A stretch of 64,000 nt of DNA from Gemmatimonas phototrophica (lineage in GTDB: Bacteria; Latescibacterota; UBA2968; UBA8231). The stretch spans positions 1 through 64,000 of the forward strand of contig CAMAVQ010000009.1 of the NCBI GenBank assembly GCA_945861755.1. The letters run 5' to 3'. Each line of letters begins with the position of its first letter. The stretch's first letter is position 1. The notes beneath the pieces were generated by a model. The model was not told where the DNA came from. It searched no databases and saw only the letters and a list, made by a program, of their open reading frames with translations. Below are positions 52,385-61,288 of this stretch, one piece after another. Both the position numbers and the translations under genes were made by a program.

Positions 52385-54238
52385 TTGAAGAACGCGGGAA
52401 ATGTGAGGCTGGCAAACCTTCTCTGGTGCGGTGGACTGGTCTGGTGGTGGGCGGCTAGCCCGCTGCAGGCGGCAGATTCCCTAGGGGTCGGGTGGTCAGG
52501 TTCCTACCAGAGCTGGATCGCGGTGCGCGAGTCCTCCCAGTTGCTCTCCTTCAGTCCCGATTCGGTGTGGATGTGGTCGGTGGCTGCCAACAGCAACCTG
52601 GGGCCAGGGGTGGGGGAGCGCAGCGGGTACCTGCTCTTTTCAGGGGCAGTGACCTCCTTTCTCGACAGGGCCGAGGTCATGTACGACGGCGACCCTGTCA
52701 CCGCCTTTGACCCGGATGACTGGGCCCGCACCACCGAGTTGACCCGCACCAGCCCCCTGTATCTCGACCTGGGCAGCACCTTCGGGGTCAATCACATCCG
52801 CTTCTACCCCAGGCTCGACGAGGAACACAAGAACCGCTTCCTGCGCTCCTTCAGTCTGGCCACCGACGACGGCTTGACCCCAGGGATCAACCTGCTCGAC
52901 CGTCCGTTCAAGCCCCTGTTGGACTTCTATCCTGCCAATCCCAACCGCGAGCCGCTGGTGGAGGCGCTTTTCCCCAGCCGGCAGGTGCGCTATATCCGCC
53001 TGACCCCCCGCGAGAATTTGCCCTGGGAGATCGCCGAACTGGAGATCTACAGCGATGGCACGCTGCCCTTGGGGGAATTTATCTCGCAGCCCATCTTCTC
53101 AAATGGTGCCCCCCGGCCCCTGTGGGGCAGGGTGCGCTACGAGGGCAGAGGCGAGGAGGGGGTGGTGGTTCAAACCCGCACGGGCCTGGATGCGATCCCG
53201 CGGCTTTTCTATCGCCTCACCGGGGTGGGCGCCGACCGGGAGCGGGTCACAAAGACTGTTTATGATCAGCTGCAGCCCGAAGAGAAGGGGCCGGTGCTCA
53301 ACAACCCGCAGTGGACCCCCTGGCAGACGGCTACCGACGGCACGGTGCGCTCGCCGGGCAACCGGCCCTACCTCCAGTTTCGCCTGCTGATGAACAAACC
53401 CGGCATCATGCTCAGGCGCATCGTCGTCGAATACTACAGCCCGCCCATCGCCGCCGACTTGGCCGCCGAGATCTCGCCCCTGGAAGCCGGGGCCGGCCAG
53501 GAGACCACTTTTACCATCTCGATGCGCGCCCAGTTCCAGCGCCTCAAATCGGACGGCTCCCTGCTGAAGAACGCCGACACCGGTTTCCAGCGCCTGCACA
53601 TCCGCAGTGACGCCCAGATCACCGGGATCGAGCAGGTGATGGTCGACGACGTGCCGGTTAGGTACACCGCCAGTCTGCCGGCTGGGCAGGGGGCGGCCAT
53701 TCGTTTCTCTCAGCGCCTGGTCCAGGACGGGACCTTCATCCAGATCCGGCTGCGGGCCCGCCTTTTCCGCGATGCCACCGCTTTCCAGGTGGAAGCCCTG
53801 GACCAGCGCGTGGTCGATGGGAAACTGGTACAGGTCCAGCAGGAAGCCCGCCAGGAGGATGTGGACCCGGTCTCGCTGGGGGGCAGTCTGGTGGTGAGAT
53901 TGGGGGACGAGCGCCTGCGGGTGTTGGGGGAAGGGCGGCCCCGCGCCCCGGTTTTCACCCCCAACGGGGACGGGGCCAATGAGCTGTTCACCCTGGATTT
54001 TGACCTGCTCAAGCTGACCCAGCCGGTGCCGGTGGTGCTGGAGATCTTCGATCTGGCCGGCCATCGGTTGCGGCGCCTCGAGCTGGGCCGGCTCGGCAGC
54101 GGCAGCCAGACAGGCGTCTGGGATGGCCGCGACGAGGCGGGACACCTGGCCGTGTCTGGCCTCTATCTCTACAGCCTTCAGGTGGAGGCCGATGCTGGGA
54201 TCGAACATCGGCAGGGCGTGGTGGGGGTGGTGTACTGA
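52385..54238 (+). CDS. Secreted FTPNGDG-domain protein, first gene of the second surface operon
   Basis: 617 residues from TTG 52385 (a GTG at 52403 is an alternative). Signal region (LLWCGGLVWWWAASPLQAAD). Discoidin-like block near 105-150 (YDGDPVTAFDPDDW, LYLDLGSTFGVNHIRFYPRL), sheet with VVVQTRTGLDAIPRLFYRL, the group motif VYDQLQPEEKGPVLN with WTPWQTA, then EYYSPPIAADLAAEISPL. The terminal module from about 521 has PVFTPNGDGANE, LEIFDLAGHRLRRLE and WDGRDEAGHLAVSGLYLYSL, ending VGVVY. The TGA overlaps the next ATG by one base. Probably exported with the proteins downstream. Confidence 0.76.
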   Translation: MKNAGNVRLANLLWCGGLVWWWAASPLQAADSLGVGWSGSYQSWIAVRESSQLLSFSPDSVWMWSVAANSNLGPGVGERSGYLLFSGAVTSFLDRAEVMYDGDPVTAFDPDDWARTTELTRTSPLYLDLGSTFGVNHIRFYPRLDEEHKNRFLRSFSLATDDGLTPGINLLDRPFKPLLDFYPANPNREPLVEALFPSRQVRYIRLTPRENLPWEIAELEIYSDGTLPLGEFISQPIFSNGAPRPLWGRVRYEGRGEEGVVVQTRTGLDAIPRLFYRLTGVGADRERVTKTVYDQLQPEEKGPVLNNPQWTPWQTATDGTVRSPGNRPYLQFRLLMNKPGIMLRRIVVEYYSPPIAADLAAEISPLEAGAGQETTFTISMRAQFQRLKSDGSLLKNADTGFQRLHIRSDAQITGIEQVMVDDVPVRYTASLPAGQGAAIRFSQRLVQDGTFIQIRLRARLFRDATAFQVEALDQRVVDGKLVQVQQEARQEDVDPVSLGGSLVVRLGDERLRVLGEGRPRAPVFTPNGDGANELFTLDFDLLKLTQPVPVVLEIFDLAGHRLRRLELGRLGSGSQTGVWDGRDEAGHLAVSGLYLYSLQVEADAGIEHRQGVVGVVY

Positions 54239-56730
54239 TGCGTCTCGCTGCCCTGCTGGTGCTGCTGCTGTCCGGCCTGCTCTGGGCCCAGGACAGCACC
54301 GGATACCGCCTGCTCTCGGATCGGGTAGTGATTTCCACCCCCGAGCAGTGGCAGGTCTGGGAATCCACCCCCGGGGTGCGGGTGATCGAGCCAGACGGGA
54401 CCGTGAGGCCGCGACTGATCCGCGCCAGCAACAACGCGGTGGCCGACGCTGGTTTCTTCCGCCGCATCGAGGTCGGGGAGGATACGGTCTTCGGCGGCAT
54501 CTGGGCGGCCGGTTCCAACGCAGAGAGCGCGGGCAAGATCATCGACGGAGATCCCGCCACCTATTGGGAGCCGGGCCGTGATGATCCGGTGGAGGACTGG
54601 TTCGTGGAGGTGGACCTGGGCCGGGCGGTGCTCGCCCGCCGGCTGGTGGTGCGTTTTGCCCAGGGCGGGGATCCTTTTTTGAAATTCCGCCTGATGATCT
54701 CCGATGGGCGCCAGGCTTTTGGGCAGGAGCACCAGCGGCAGTTCTTCCGCGTCGCCCAGGTGAACCGGCGCAACAAGGATCAGCGCGAATTTGAGTTCGA
54801 TATCGAACCCCTGCGGCCCCTGCCCCCGGGCGTGGAGGGCGAGGTGGTGCAGTTCGTGCGCATCGACGCCCTGGAGAGCGACGGGCCGCGCGGGGGCGAG
54901 GTCAATCCCGAGGAGTACGGGCATCTGGATTCGCTGGACCGCGGCGCTATCGATTATTTTCGCCGCACCGCCGCCGACCGCCAGATCCCGGTTTCGCCGG
55001 AGACCTACCAACTGCTGCCGGCGGCCGAGCGCGGCCCGGTGCGCCACTACCGGTACGAACGGCCCCGCCTGGCTGAGATCGAGGTCCACGGCCTGGGCGA
55101 CAACGTGGTGGCCCTCACCCAGAGCGAGTTGCTGGAGGCCCAGGATTTCTTCGCCAATATCCAGCGCCGGCTGCTCACCGACGGCCTGTACAGCTCCTCC
55201 TTTGAGCTGCGCCCCTACGATCCCTTGCGGGACCGCAATCAGCTGGATATCGACCTGGGGGGCAAGTACTGGCTGGATCGCATTCGGCTGCTCAGTTCCT
55301 TCGACCCACCGGTGGCCTATCAGGTGCGCCTCTCGGACGGCAGCCTGGACCCCGAAGGCCGGCGGGTGTGGCAGAATTTCGACGAGCGGGTCAATGCCAG
55401 CGGCTTGCTGCAAATGGAGGAGCGTTTCCCGCTGCAGGAGGTCCGTTTCCTCCAAGTACGCCGGCTGGTGCTGGTCGACGAAAGCGCCGAACACGGCAAT
55501 CTCAGCGAGGTGCAGGCCTACGGGGAGGGCTACGTCTCCGAGGTGATCCTGGTCTCGCCGCTGATCCGGCTGGGGCGGCCGCGGATCTTTTCTACGCTGA
55601 CCTGGGAGGGGGAATCCCTGCCCGGCACCCGCATCGAGGTGCGCACCCGAAGCGGCGACGACCTGCTGCGCACCGCCCACTATTTCGACAAGTTCGGGCG
55701 CGAGATCACCCAGGCCCGCTGGGAAAACATCGTCGATCCGGTGAACCGCGGCCCGCTGGTGGTGGACGAACAACCAGGCCCGCGCTGGAGCAACTGGAGC
55801 GAGAGTTATCCAGGGTCTGGCAGTGTTTTTCGTTCCCCCAACCCTCGGCAGATGGTGCAGGTGCAGGTCACCCTGCGCAGTAACGAGCCTTTGCGAGCCG
55901 CGCAGTTGCGCCGGCTTCAGCTCCACTTCACGGCCCCGCTGGTCGACCAGGTGCAGGCCGAGATCTGGCCAGTGCGGGACGTGGATCCGGGGGCAGCCCA
56001 GGAATTCACCCTGTACCTGCGCCCTCAGTTTGCCGCCGGGGACCCTGGTTTTGAGCGCCTGCGCCTGCGCACCTCCTCCTCGGCGCCCCTGGAGCTGGTG
56101 GCCCTCGACGCCGGCAGCGACGCGCAGCTGCGCCAGGACAGTGCCACCCGGCTGTGGCCCGGCCCGGTACAGGTAGAGCGAGACTCCACCGGTGCTCTGG
56201 ACCTGATCTTTCCCCAGGTCCAGCGCCAGGGCAGCCAGGTCTATGCCCTCCGCTTCCGCACCAGGCTCTTCCTCAACAGCACCACCTTCAGCGCCGAACT
56301 GCGCAATAGCCAGCGACCGGGCGTGGTCCAGGTGGCCAGCGAGGGCGACGCCAGCCAGCTGGCCGGCGCCCAGAGTCTGGTGGTGGTCGCCGACCTGAGC
56401 GGCTCGCCCTTGGTGGGCGGGCTGGCGCTGGTGCCCCCGGTCTTCACCCCCAATGGCGACGGGATCAACGATCAGGCCGGGATCGAGTTCTCCGTCTTTC
56501 ATCTCGAAGGGAGCGAGCTGCTGCGGGTGGAGGTGTTCACCCTGGCCGGGGCGCGGGTGCGAGACCTGTCACAAGTGCGCCAGGCCCCCAGCGGCCAGTA
56601 CCACTTTGAGTGGGATGGCCGCGACGCGGCTGGGCGGCTGGCGTCTCCGGGGATCTACCTGGTGCGCCTGCAGGTGGAGGGTCAGGCCGAGAGCCGGACC
56701 CTGGTGCGTTCGGTACGGGTGGTGTACTGA
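54238..56730 (+). CDS. Secreted discoidin-like FTPNGDG-domain protein
   Basis: 830 residues with signal peptide (MRLAALLVLLLSGLLWA). It is the counterpart of the 1111-residue protein at 30014: similar N terminus (STGYRLLSDRVV against TAYRILGNSI), discoidin-like DGDPATYWEPG and FVEVDLGRAVLARRLVVRF, the group motif TYQLLPAAERGPVRHY, a second discoidin-like segment (LDIDLGGKYWLDRIRLLSSF), and WSNWSESYPG. The terminal module from about 734 has PVFTPNGDGINDQ, VEVFTLAGARVRDL and WDGRDAAGRLASPGIYLVRL, ending VRVVY. It overlaps both neighbours by one base (TGATG), so expression is tightly coupled to the outer-membrane protein that follows. Confidence 0.77.
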   Translation: MRLAALLVLLLSGLLWAQDSTGYRLLSDRVVISTPEQWQVWESTPGVRVIEPDGTVRPRLIRASNNAVADAGFFRRIEVGEDTVFGGIWAAGSNAESAGKIIDGDPATYWEPGRDDPVEDWFVEVDLGRAVLARRLVVRFAQGGDPFLKFRLMISDGRQAFGQEHQRQFFRVAQVNRRNKDQREFEFDIEPLRPLPPGVEGEVVQFVRIDALESDGPRGGEVNPEEYGHLDSLDRGAIDYFRRTAADRQIPVSPETYQLLPAAERGPVRHYRYERPRLAEIEVHGLGDNVVALTQSELLEAQDFFANIQRRLLTDGLYSSSFELRPYDPLRDRNQLDIDLGGKYWLDRIRLLSSFDPPVAYQVRLSDGSLDPEGRRVWQNFDERVNASGLLQMEERFPLQEVRFLQVRRLVLVDESAEHGNLSEVQAYGEGYVSEVILVSPLIRLGRPRIFSTLTWEGESLPGTRIEVRTRSGDDLLRTAHYFDKFGREITQARWENIVDPVNRGPLVVDEQPGPRWSNWSESYPGSGSVFRSPNPRQMVQVQVTLRSNEPLRAAQLRRLQLHFTAPLVDQVQAEIWPVRDVDPGAAQEFTLYLRPQFAAGDPGFERLRLRTSSSAPLELVALDAGSDAQLRQDSATRLWPGPVQVERDSTGALDLIFPQVQRQGSQVYALRFRTRLFLNSTTFSAELRNSQRPGVVQVASEGDASQLAGAQSLVVVADLSGSPLVGGLALVPPVFTPNGDGINDQAGIEFSVFHLEGSELLRVEVFTLAGARVRDLSQVRQAPSGQYHFEWDGRDAAGRLASPGIYLVRLQVEGQAESRTLVRSVRVVY

Positions 56731-59378
56731 TGAGAGCCCGGCTAGTCCTGCTCCTGCTCTTATTGGCGGTCCAGCCCCTGCGCGCCCAGTACCTGGGCCG
56801 GCCCCTGGGGGTGTTGGGCCAGGGAGGGCAGAGCGAAGTGGCACCCAGATTCGGGATGGAACTGGAGGAACCGGTGATACACCGCTACTACGCGCCGCGC
56901 CAGCTGGTCGACAGCTATGTGCAGCCCTGGTATGTGGGCGAGGGTGGATACGCGCGCAACCTCTATCGGCGCTATGTCGATTTGTCCCTGGAGGGTGAGC
57001 AGTGGTACGACTCCTTTGGCACCCCCCTGGGCCGGGGCTGGCTGGTCTACAGTTGGACCCAGCAGCAGCAGGCGCCCCTGGGCAGCGAGATCGTCAAAGG
57101 GCCCTCCGATCCGACCCGGGTGCGGGCGTACGACCGCTTCTTCAACCGGCTGGTGATCGCCTCCGACGGCAGGGGCCAGAGCAGTATGCGGCTGATGGTG
57201 GGCGACGAGATCTACACCAGTTTCACGCCGCTCACGTTTTATAAGCCGCGTTTCAACGGCATGCGTATGGACTACGCCACCGATCTGTGCCGGGCCAGTC
57301 TCATCATGTCGCGGCCCAGCGAGCCGAACCGCGGCGAGTTCACCGACGCTACCCATTTGATGGGCGGCCACGCCGAGTTCCAACTCGGTCCCCTGATGAA
57401 GATGGGCCTCACCTACGTCAACGCCCACAACGCCCAGACCAAGGCCGACTTCACGGCCGGCAACCCGCTGCGCGGCACCCTCACCACCCAGCAGAACCAG
57501 GTCCCCAAAACTATCTATATACAGGTGCGGGACGACTCGCCGGCCGACGGGCAATCCGGGGCTGCCCTCTTCTCCTACGACATCGTGCTGGAGGATACCA
57601 GTGGGCAGCAGGTGCGCGGCAGTCAGCTGGGGTTCCTGCCCCTGGTCGAGGGGGGGCGTTCCCAGGGCAGCACGCTGGTGGCCGAGGGGGGCGACGCCAT
57701 CCTGCTGCGCTACGATCTGGATCGGTTGGAGGGCTTGAAGGCCTCCCAGCTGCGGCGGGCTATCGTCGAGCTGTCGCTGGCCGATGACTACCGGGTGGAG
57801 ATGGCTTCAAATCTGCAGACCGATGGCCAGGACCGTCCGCCCTCCCCGGTCTTCCTGCCCTTCCGCCGCGCCGCCGGCAACGTACACGACCGCAGCAACG
57901 GGACGGTGCTGCGGCTCGACTACGTCCTGCCCACGGCGGAGGAATTGGTCGGGGTCAACTGGGATCTGACCGAATGGGGCGGCCTGTCGCTACAGGGCGA
58001 ACTGGCGCTCAGCCGGCGCTACGGCCAGTATCCCAGCCCTGATATCCCCGATCCGTACCAGACGGTATCCCAGGCCAGCGCCGCCTATGCCCTGGCCGCG
58101 TACCGCCGTCTGCCCTGGTCCTTGTTCACCGAACTCTTCTCCATCGACGACGGCTATTCGACCAACTACTGGCTGACCCAGGGCAACGGCCAGATCAAGT
58201 ACCGAGACCTGGTGCCCCAGCTCTACGAATTTGTCGAAGACGACGACGACCACAATGCCTTGCCCGACTGGGAGCGGCCCTTCCAAGGCTGGAGCCCGGT
58301 GGTCTGGCCTGGGTACGACGAGAACGTCGATTTTCGCCACGACAACAACGAGAACAACAACCTCATCCCCGACTACGAGGAACCCTTCCTGCGCTTCCGC
58401 GCCGATCGGCCCGAGTTCCTCTTTGGGCTCGACATGAACCACAACGGCACCATCGACCGCTTCGAGAACGACGAGGCCCCCGACTACCCTTACCGGCGCG
58501 ACCAGCGGGGCTACAATACCTATCTGCAGGTGCAGGCAGGGCCCGACATGAAGTGGAGCGTTGGCCACCAGCGCGCCCGCCTGCTCTCGGGAGCGGGCCA
58601 CAGCCGCGCCTACTACCTGCTGGCGAGCTGGATCCGGTTGCTGGGACAGGGTGGGCGGCTGCGTTGCTTCGCCCACGGGGCCCTGGTGCGCGACGACATC
58701 GCCGACGACCTGGTCGAGTGGGTGCAAACCCGCGGCAGTCTGGGGCGGATGCGGGCCCTGCCCGACCTCTTGCCCCAGCGCGACGCCTGGACCCACACCC
58801 TCTACGCCGACCTGGAACACCGGCTGGGGCAAGGGGTGCGTCTGATGCACCGGGTCAAATGGGAGTTGCTCTACCAGCGCGATCCGATTGCCCGGGTGCA
58901 GGCCCGCGAGGGGCGCAAGGAGGCCGGATTTCTGGGCCTGATCGACAAGGCCGAATGGGGCATTCCCATCGGTATGGGGGTGCTGGAGCCGCGCTGGAAG
59001 AGCGAATTCCGCCGGGTAAGGCCCTATGGCAGCCGTCTGCTGGCCTTCACCGAGTTGGAGGAGACCGGCTCCCTGCTGTGGACCCAGCCGCTGCTGGCCG
59101 AGCGGGTGGGGATCAACTATTTCCCCGGGTACGGGCGCCAGATGTTCAACACCACGCTGGAAACCGGGTTGGAGTTCGGTTGGCGCTGGGCCCTGGCCGG
59201 GGCCGGGGCGTCGGACAGCCGCAACTGGAGCGCGGTGATCCAGCTCAGCGACCGGGTGGCGTATCAGGGCTATAATCTGATCGCCCGGGCCGGGCTGCGC
59301 ATGGGGGAAGAACGCGTTCAGGGCCAGCGGACCCAGCACACCAGCCTGTTCCTCGTGAGCATCAACGCGGGGTTGTGA
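56730..59378 (+). CDS. Putative outer-membrane protein of the DMNxNGxxDRFEND family, paralogue 2
   Basis: 882 residues with signal peptide (MRARLVLLLLLLAVQPLRA). It shares with paralogues at 33415 and 61289 the N-terminal RYYAPRQLVDSYVQPWYV and WYDSFGTPLGRGWLVYSW, MRMDYATDLCRASLIMSRPS, the AHNAQTKADF strand, RDDSPADGQSGAALF, and the acidic region from about 503: VEDDDDHNALPDW, WPGYDENVDF, IPDYEEPFLRFRADRPEFLF, DMNHNGTIDRFENDE, YPYRRDQRGYNTYL. Ends TSLFLVSINAGL. A barrel pore or adhesin partner is inferred. Both ends overlap neighbouring genes by one base. Confidence 0.68.
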   Translation: MRARLVLLLLLLAVQPLRAQYLGRPLGVLGQGGQSEVAPRFGMELEEPVIHRYYAPRQLVDSYVQPWYVGEGGYARNLYRRYVDLSLEGEQWYDSFGTPLGRGWLVYSWTQQQQAPLGSEIVKGPSDPTRVRAYDRFFNRLVIASDGRGQSSMRLMVGDEIYTSFTPLTFYKPRFNGMRMDYATDLCRASLIMSRPSEPNRGEFTDATHLMGGHAEFQLGPLMKMGLTYVNAHNAQTKADFTAGNPLRGTLTTQQNQVPKTIYIQVRDDSPADGQSGAALFSYDIVLEDTSGQQVRGSQLGFLPLVEGGRSQGSTLVAEGGDAILLRYDLDRLEGLKASQLRRAIVELSLADDYRVEMASNLQTDGQDRPPSPVFLPFRRAAGNVHDRSNGTVLRLDYVLPTAEELVGVNWDLTEWGGLSLQGELALSRRYGQYPSPDIPDPYQTVSQASAAYALAAYRRLPWSLFTELFSIDDGYSTNYWLTQGNGQIKYRDLVPQLYEFVEDDDDHNALPDWERPFQGWSPVVWPGYDENVDFRHDNNENNNLIPDYEEPFLRFRADRPEFLFGLDMNHNGTIDRFENDEAPDYPYRRDQRGYNTYLQVQAGPDMKWSVGHQRARLLSGAGHSRAYYLLASWIRLLGQGGRLRCFAHGALVRDDIADDLVEWVQTRGSLGRMRALPDLLPQRDAWTHTLYADLEHRLGQGVRLMHRVKWELLYQRDPIARVQAREGRKEAGFLGLIDKAEWGIPIGMGVLEPRWKSEFRRVRPYGSRLLAFTELEETGSLLWTQPLLAERVGINYFPGYGRQMFNTTLETGLEFGWRWALAGAGASDSRNWSAVIQLSDRVAYQGYNLIARAGLRMGEERVQGQRTQHTSLFLVSINAGL

Positions 59379-61276
59379 TGAAGACCTGCTGGATCATTGC
59401 TGCCGCATTGTGGTGGGCCACCGGGACCGGGGCCCAGCTGCGCACCTTTGTCCTGGGGCAGGGTGGCCATCCCTGGGCGCAGGGCGGGGGCGGTACCGAT
59501 CCCGAACTGCTGGTGAAGGGCGGGAAGGTGGATACCACCAACACCCCGGACGAGGCCATCGACTTTGTCCACCGGGCAGGCTGGATTAGTCCCCTGCGCT
59601 TCGACGAGGACCAGAACATCGCCGGCCGGGTGTTGGTGGGGTCGGGGAGCATCACCTCGCCCAATTCCCTGCTGGAATCCCGCGCGGTGTTGAACAAACA
59701 GTTAGAGGGCACGGTGAATGGCGATCACCGGGTGGCCTTTGAACGAAAACCCACCCCGTTCAACCCCGAGGCCAACGCCCGGGGCATCCTGGTCATCCTC
59801 GATTTTGGCGGCACAGTTGGCATCCACCGGGTGCGCTTCTATCCGCGCAACACCGTGGTGCCCGATCTGAACGTGCCCTTCCAGGACGACTTCCTGCGCG
59901 GCTATGAGCTGTTGATCAACGAACGGCTCACCAACACCGCCCAGAACGCCCCAGATCTTTTGATCGCCCGCGACACGGAGAACGACCATCCGGTGGTCGA
60001 TCTGGAGCTGGCGCCCCAGTTCGTGCGGCTGATCAAGTTGCGCTCCCTGGCCGAAACCCCCTTTGAGCTGGATGAAGTCGAGGTCTACGGCACCGGCTAC
60101 CTGGGTAAGGCTAGCTACCTCTCCGACCTGATCGACCTGGGAGACCGGGCCACGGTGGGGCCGGTGCGCTGGCGGGAGGAGGCGGTGGGCGAACCGGCCC
60201 GCTCCCAGATGGGGGTGCGGGTGCGCACCGGCAACGACGACACCCCCATCGTCTACCGGCGGCAGGGCGTGGGCGAAACCGGGGAGTCCTTTGTCATTGA
60301 ACTGCCCGGGAGCGATTACTACCAGTTGGAACGGGCGGCGCGCGCCCCCCTGATCGAGGACGCCCAGAACTGGAGCCCCTGGAAGACGGCCCAGAACGAG
60401 GCCCTGGTGACTGCGCCCGGACCGCGGCGTTTCATCCAGTTCAGCCTCGATTTTGCCGGGAGCCTGTTCGATACCCGCCAGGCGGGGCAGCTGCAGTTCG
60501 ACTATTTGCAACCACCCATCGCCGACACCCTGCGGGCCGAGGTCTTCCCGCGCCTGGCCCGCGCCGAGGAGCCCGCTACTTTCCGCTACGCGGTCCGGCT
60601 CAGGACCGCCGGCCCGGTGCGCGGCTTCGACCGGCTAGAGGTGGACACCAACGTCCCGGTGACCGCGGTGCGCCAGCTGCGTATCCAGGGCCGGCCGGTG
60701 GATTTCATCGCCGACCTCGACCATCCCGATTTTCTCCGCCTAGACTTCCCGTTGGTGCAGGAGGACGGGGCAGTGCTAGAATTCACCTTCGATCTGCCCA
60801 TCTTCCGCTTCGGCACCACCTTCTCCGGGCGGGCCTACCACCACAGTTTCCCCACCGTGCCCCAGCGCCTTGAGTCCGGCGAGGCAGTGGATTTTGGGCC
60901 GGGCGACGTGGCAGAGCTGTCCGGGTTGTCGGTGGCCATTCCCGAGTCACAGGTGGGCAAGCTGGTGGGCGAGATCGCCTTGAGCAGCCGGATGCTCACC
61001 CCCAATGGCGACGGGGTCAATGACGCGGTGACCATGAACTTCAACCTGCTGCAGCTGACCCAGCCCACGCTGGTGGCCTGGGAGATCTACGACCTGTCCG
61101 GCCGGCGGGTGCACACGGTCTTCGCCGAGGAGCGGCGTATAGGACCGGCCACCTACCAGTGGGATGGTCGGGCGGCGGGTGGCCTGCTGCCGCCGGGCAA
61201 CTATCTCTGGGTGCTGCGGGTGGAGGCGGATGCCTTCGAGGAAAGACACACCGGGGTCGTCGCCCTGGCGTATTGA
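59378..61276 (+). CDS. Secreted FTPNGDG-domain protein
   Basis: 632 residues from the ATG overlapping the previous stop (TGATG); a GTG three bases earlier is possible. Signal peptide (MKTCWIIAAALWWATGTGA). Discoidin-like block near 145-165 (ILVILDFGGTVGIHRVRFYP), DEVEVYGTGYLGKASYLSDL, VRVRTGNDDTPIVYR, the group motif YYQLERAARAPL with NWSPWKTA, and FDYLQPPIADTLRAEVFPRL. The terminal module from about 538 has MLTPNGDGVND (leucine for phenylalanine), WEIYDLSGRRVHTV and WDGRAAGGLLPPGNYLWVL, ending VALAY. Thirteen bases separate it from the third barrel-type gene. Confidence 0.76.
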   Translation: MKTCWIIAAALWWATGTGAQLRTFVLGQGGHPWAQGGGGTDPELLVKGGKVDTTNTPDEAIDFVHRAGWISPLRFDEDQNIAGRVLVGSGSITSPNSLLESRAVLNKQLEGTVNGDHRVAFERKPTPFNPEANARGILVILDFGGTVGIHRVRFYPRNTVVPDLNVPFQDDFLRGYELLINERLTNTAQNAPDLLIARDTENDHPVVDLELAPQFVRLIKLRSLAETPFELDEVEVYGTGYLGKASYLSDLIDLGDRATVGPVRWREEAVGEPARSQMGVRVRTGNDDTPIVYRRQGVGETGESFVIELPGSDYYQLERAARAPLIEDAQNWSPWKTAQNEALVTAPGPRRFIQFSLDFAGSLFDTRQAGQLQFDYLQPPIADTLRAEVFPRLARAEEPATFRYAVRLRTAGPVRGFDRLEVDTNVPVTAVRQLRIQGRPVDFIADLDHPDFLRLDFPLVQEDGAVLEFTFDLPIFRFGTTFSGRAYHHSFPTVPQRLESGEAVDFGPGDVAELSGLSVAIPESQVGKLVGEIALSSRMLTPNGDGVNDAVTMNFNLLQLTQPTLVAWEIYDLSGRRVHTVFAEERRIGPATYQWDGRAAGGLLPPGNYLWVLRVEADAFEERHTGVVALAY

Positions 61277-61288
61277 GATGAGGATGGT

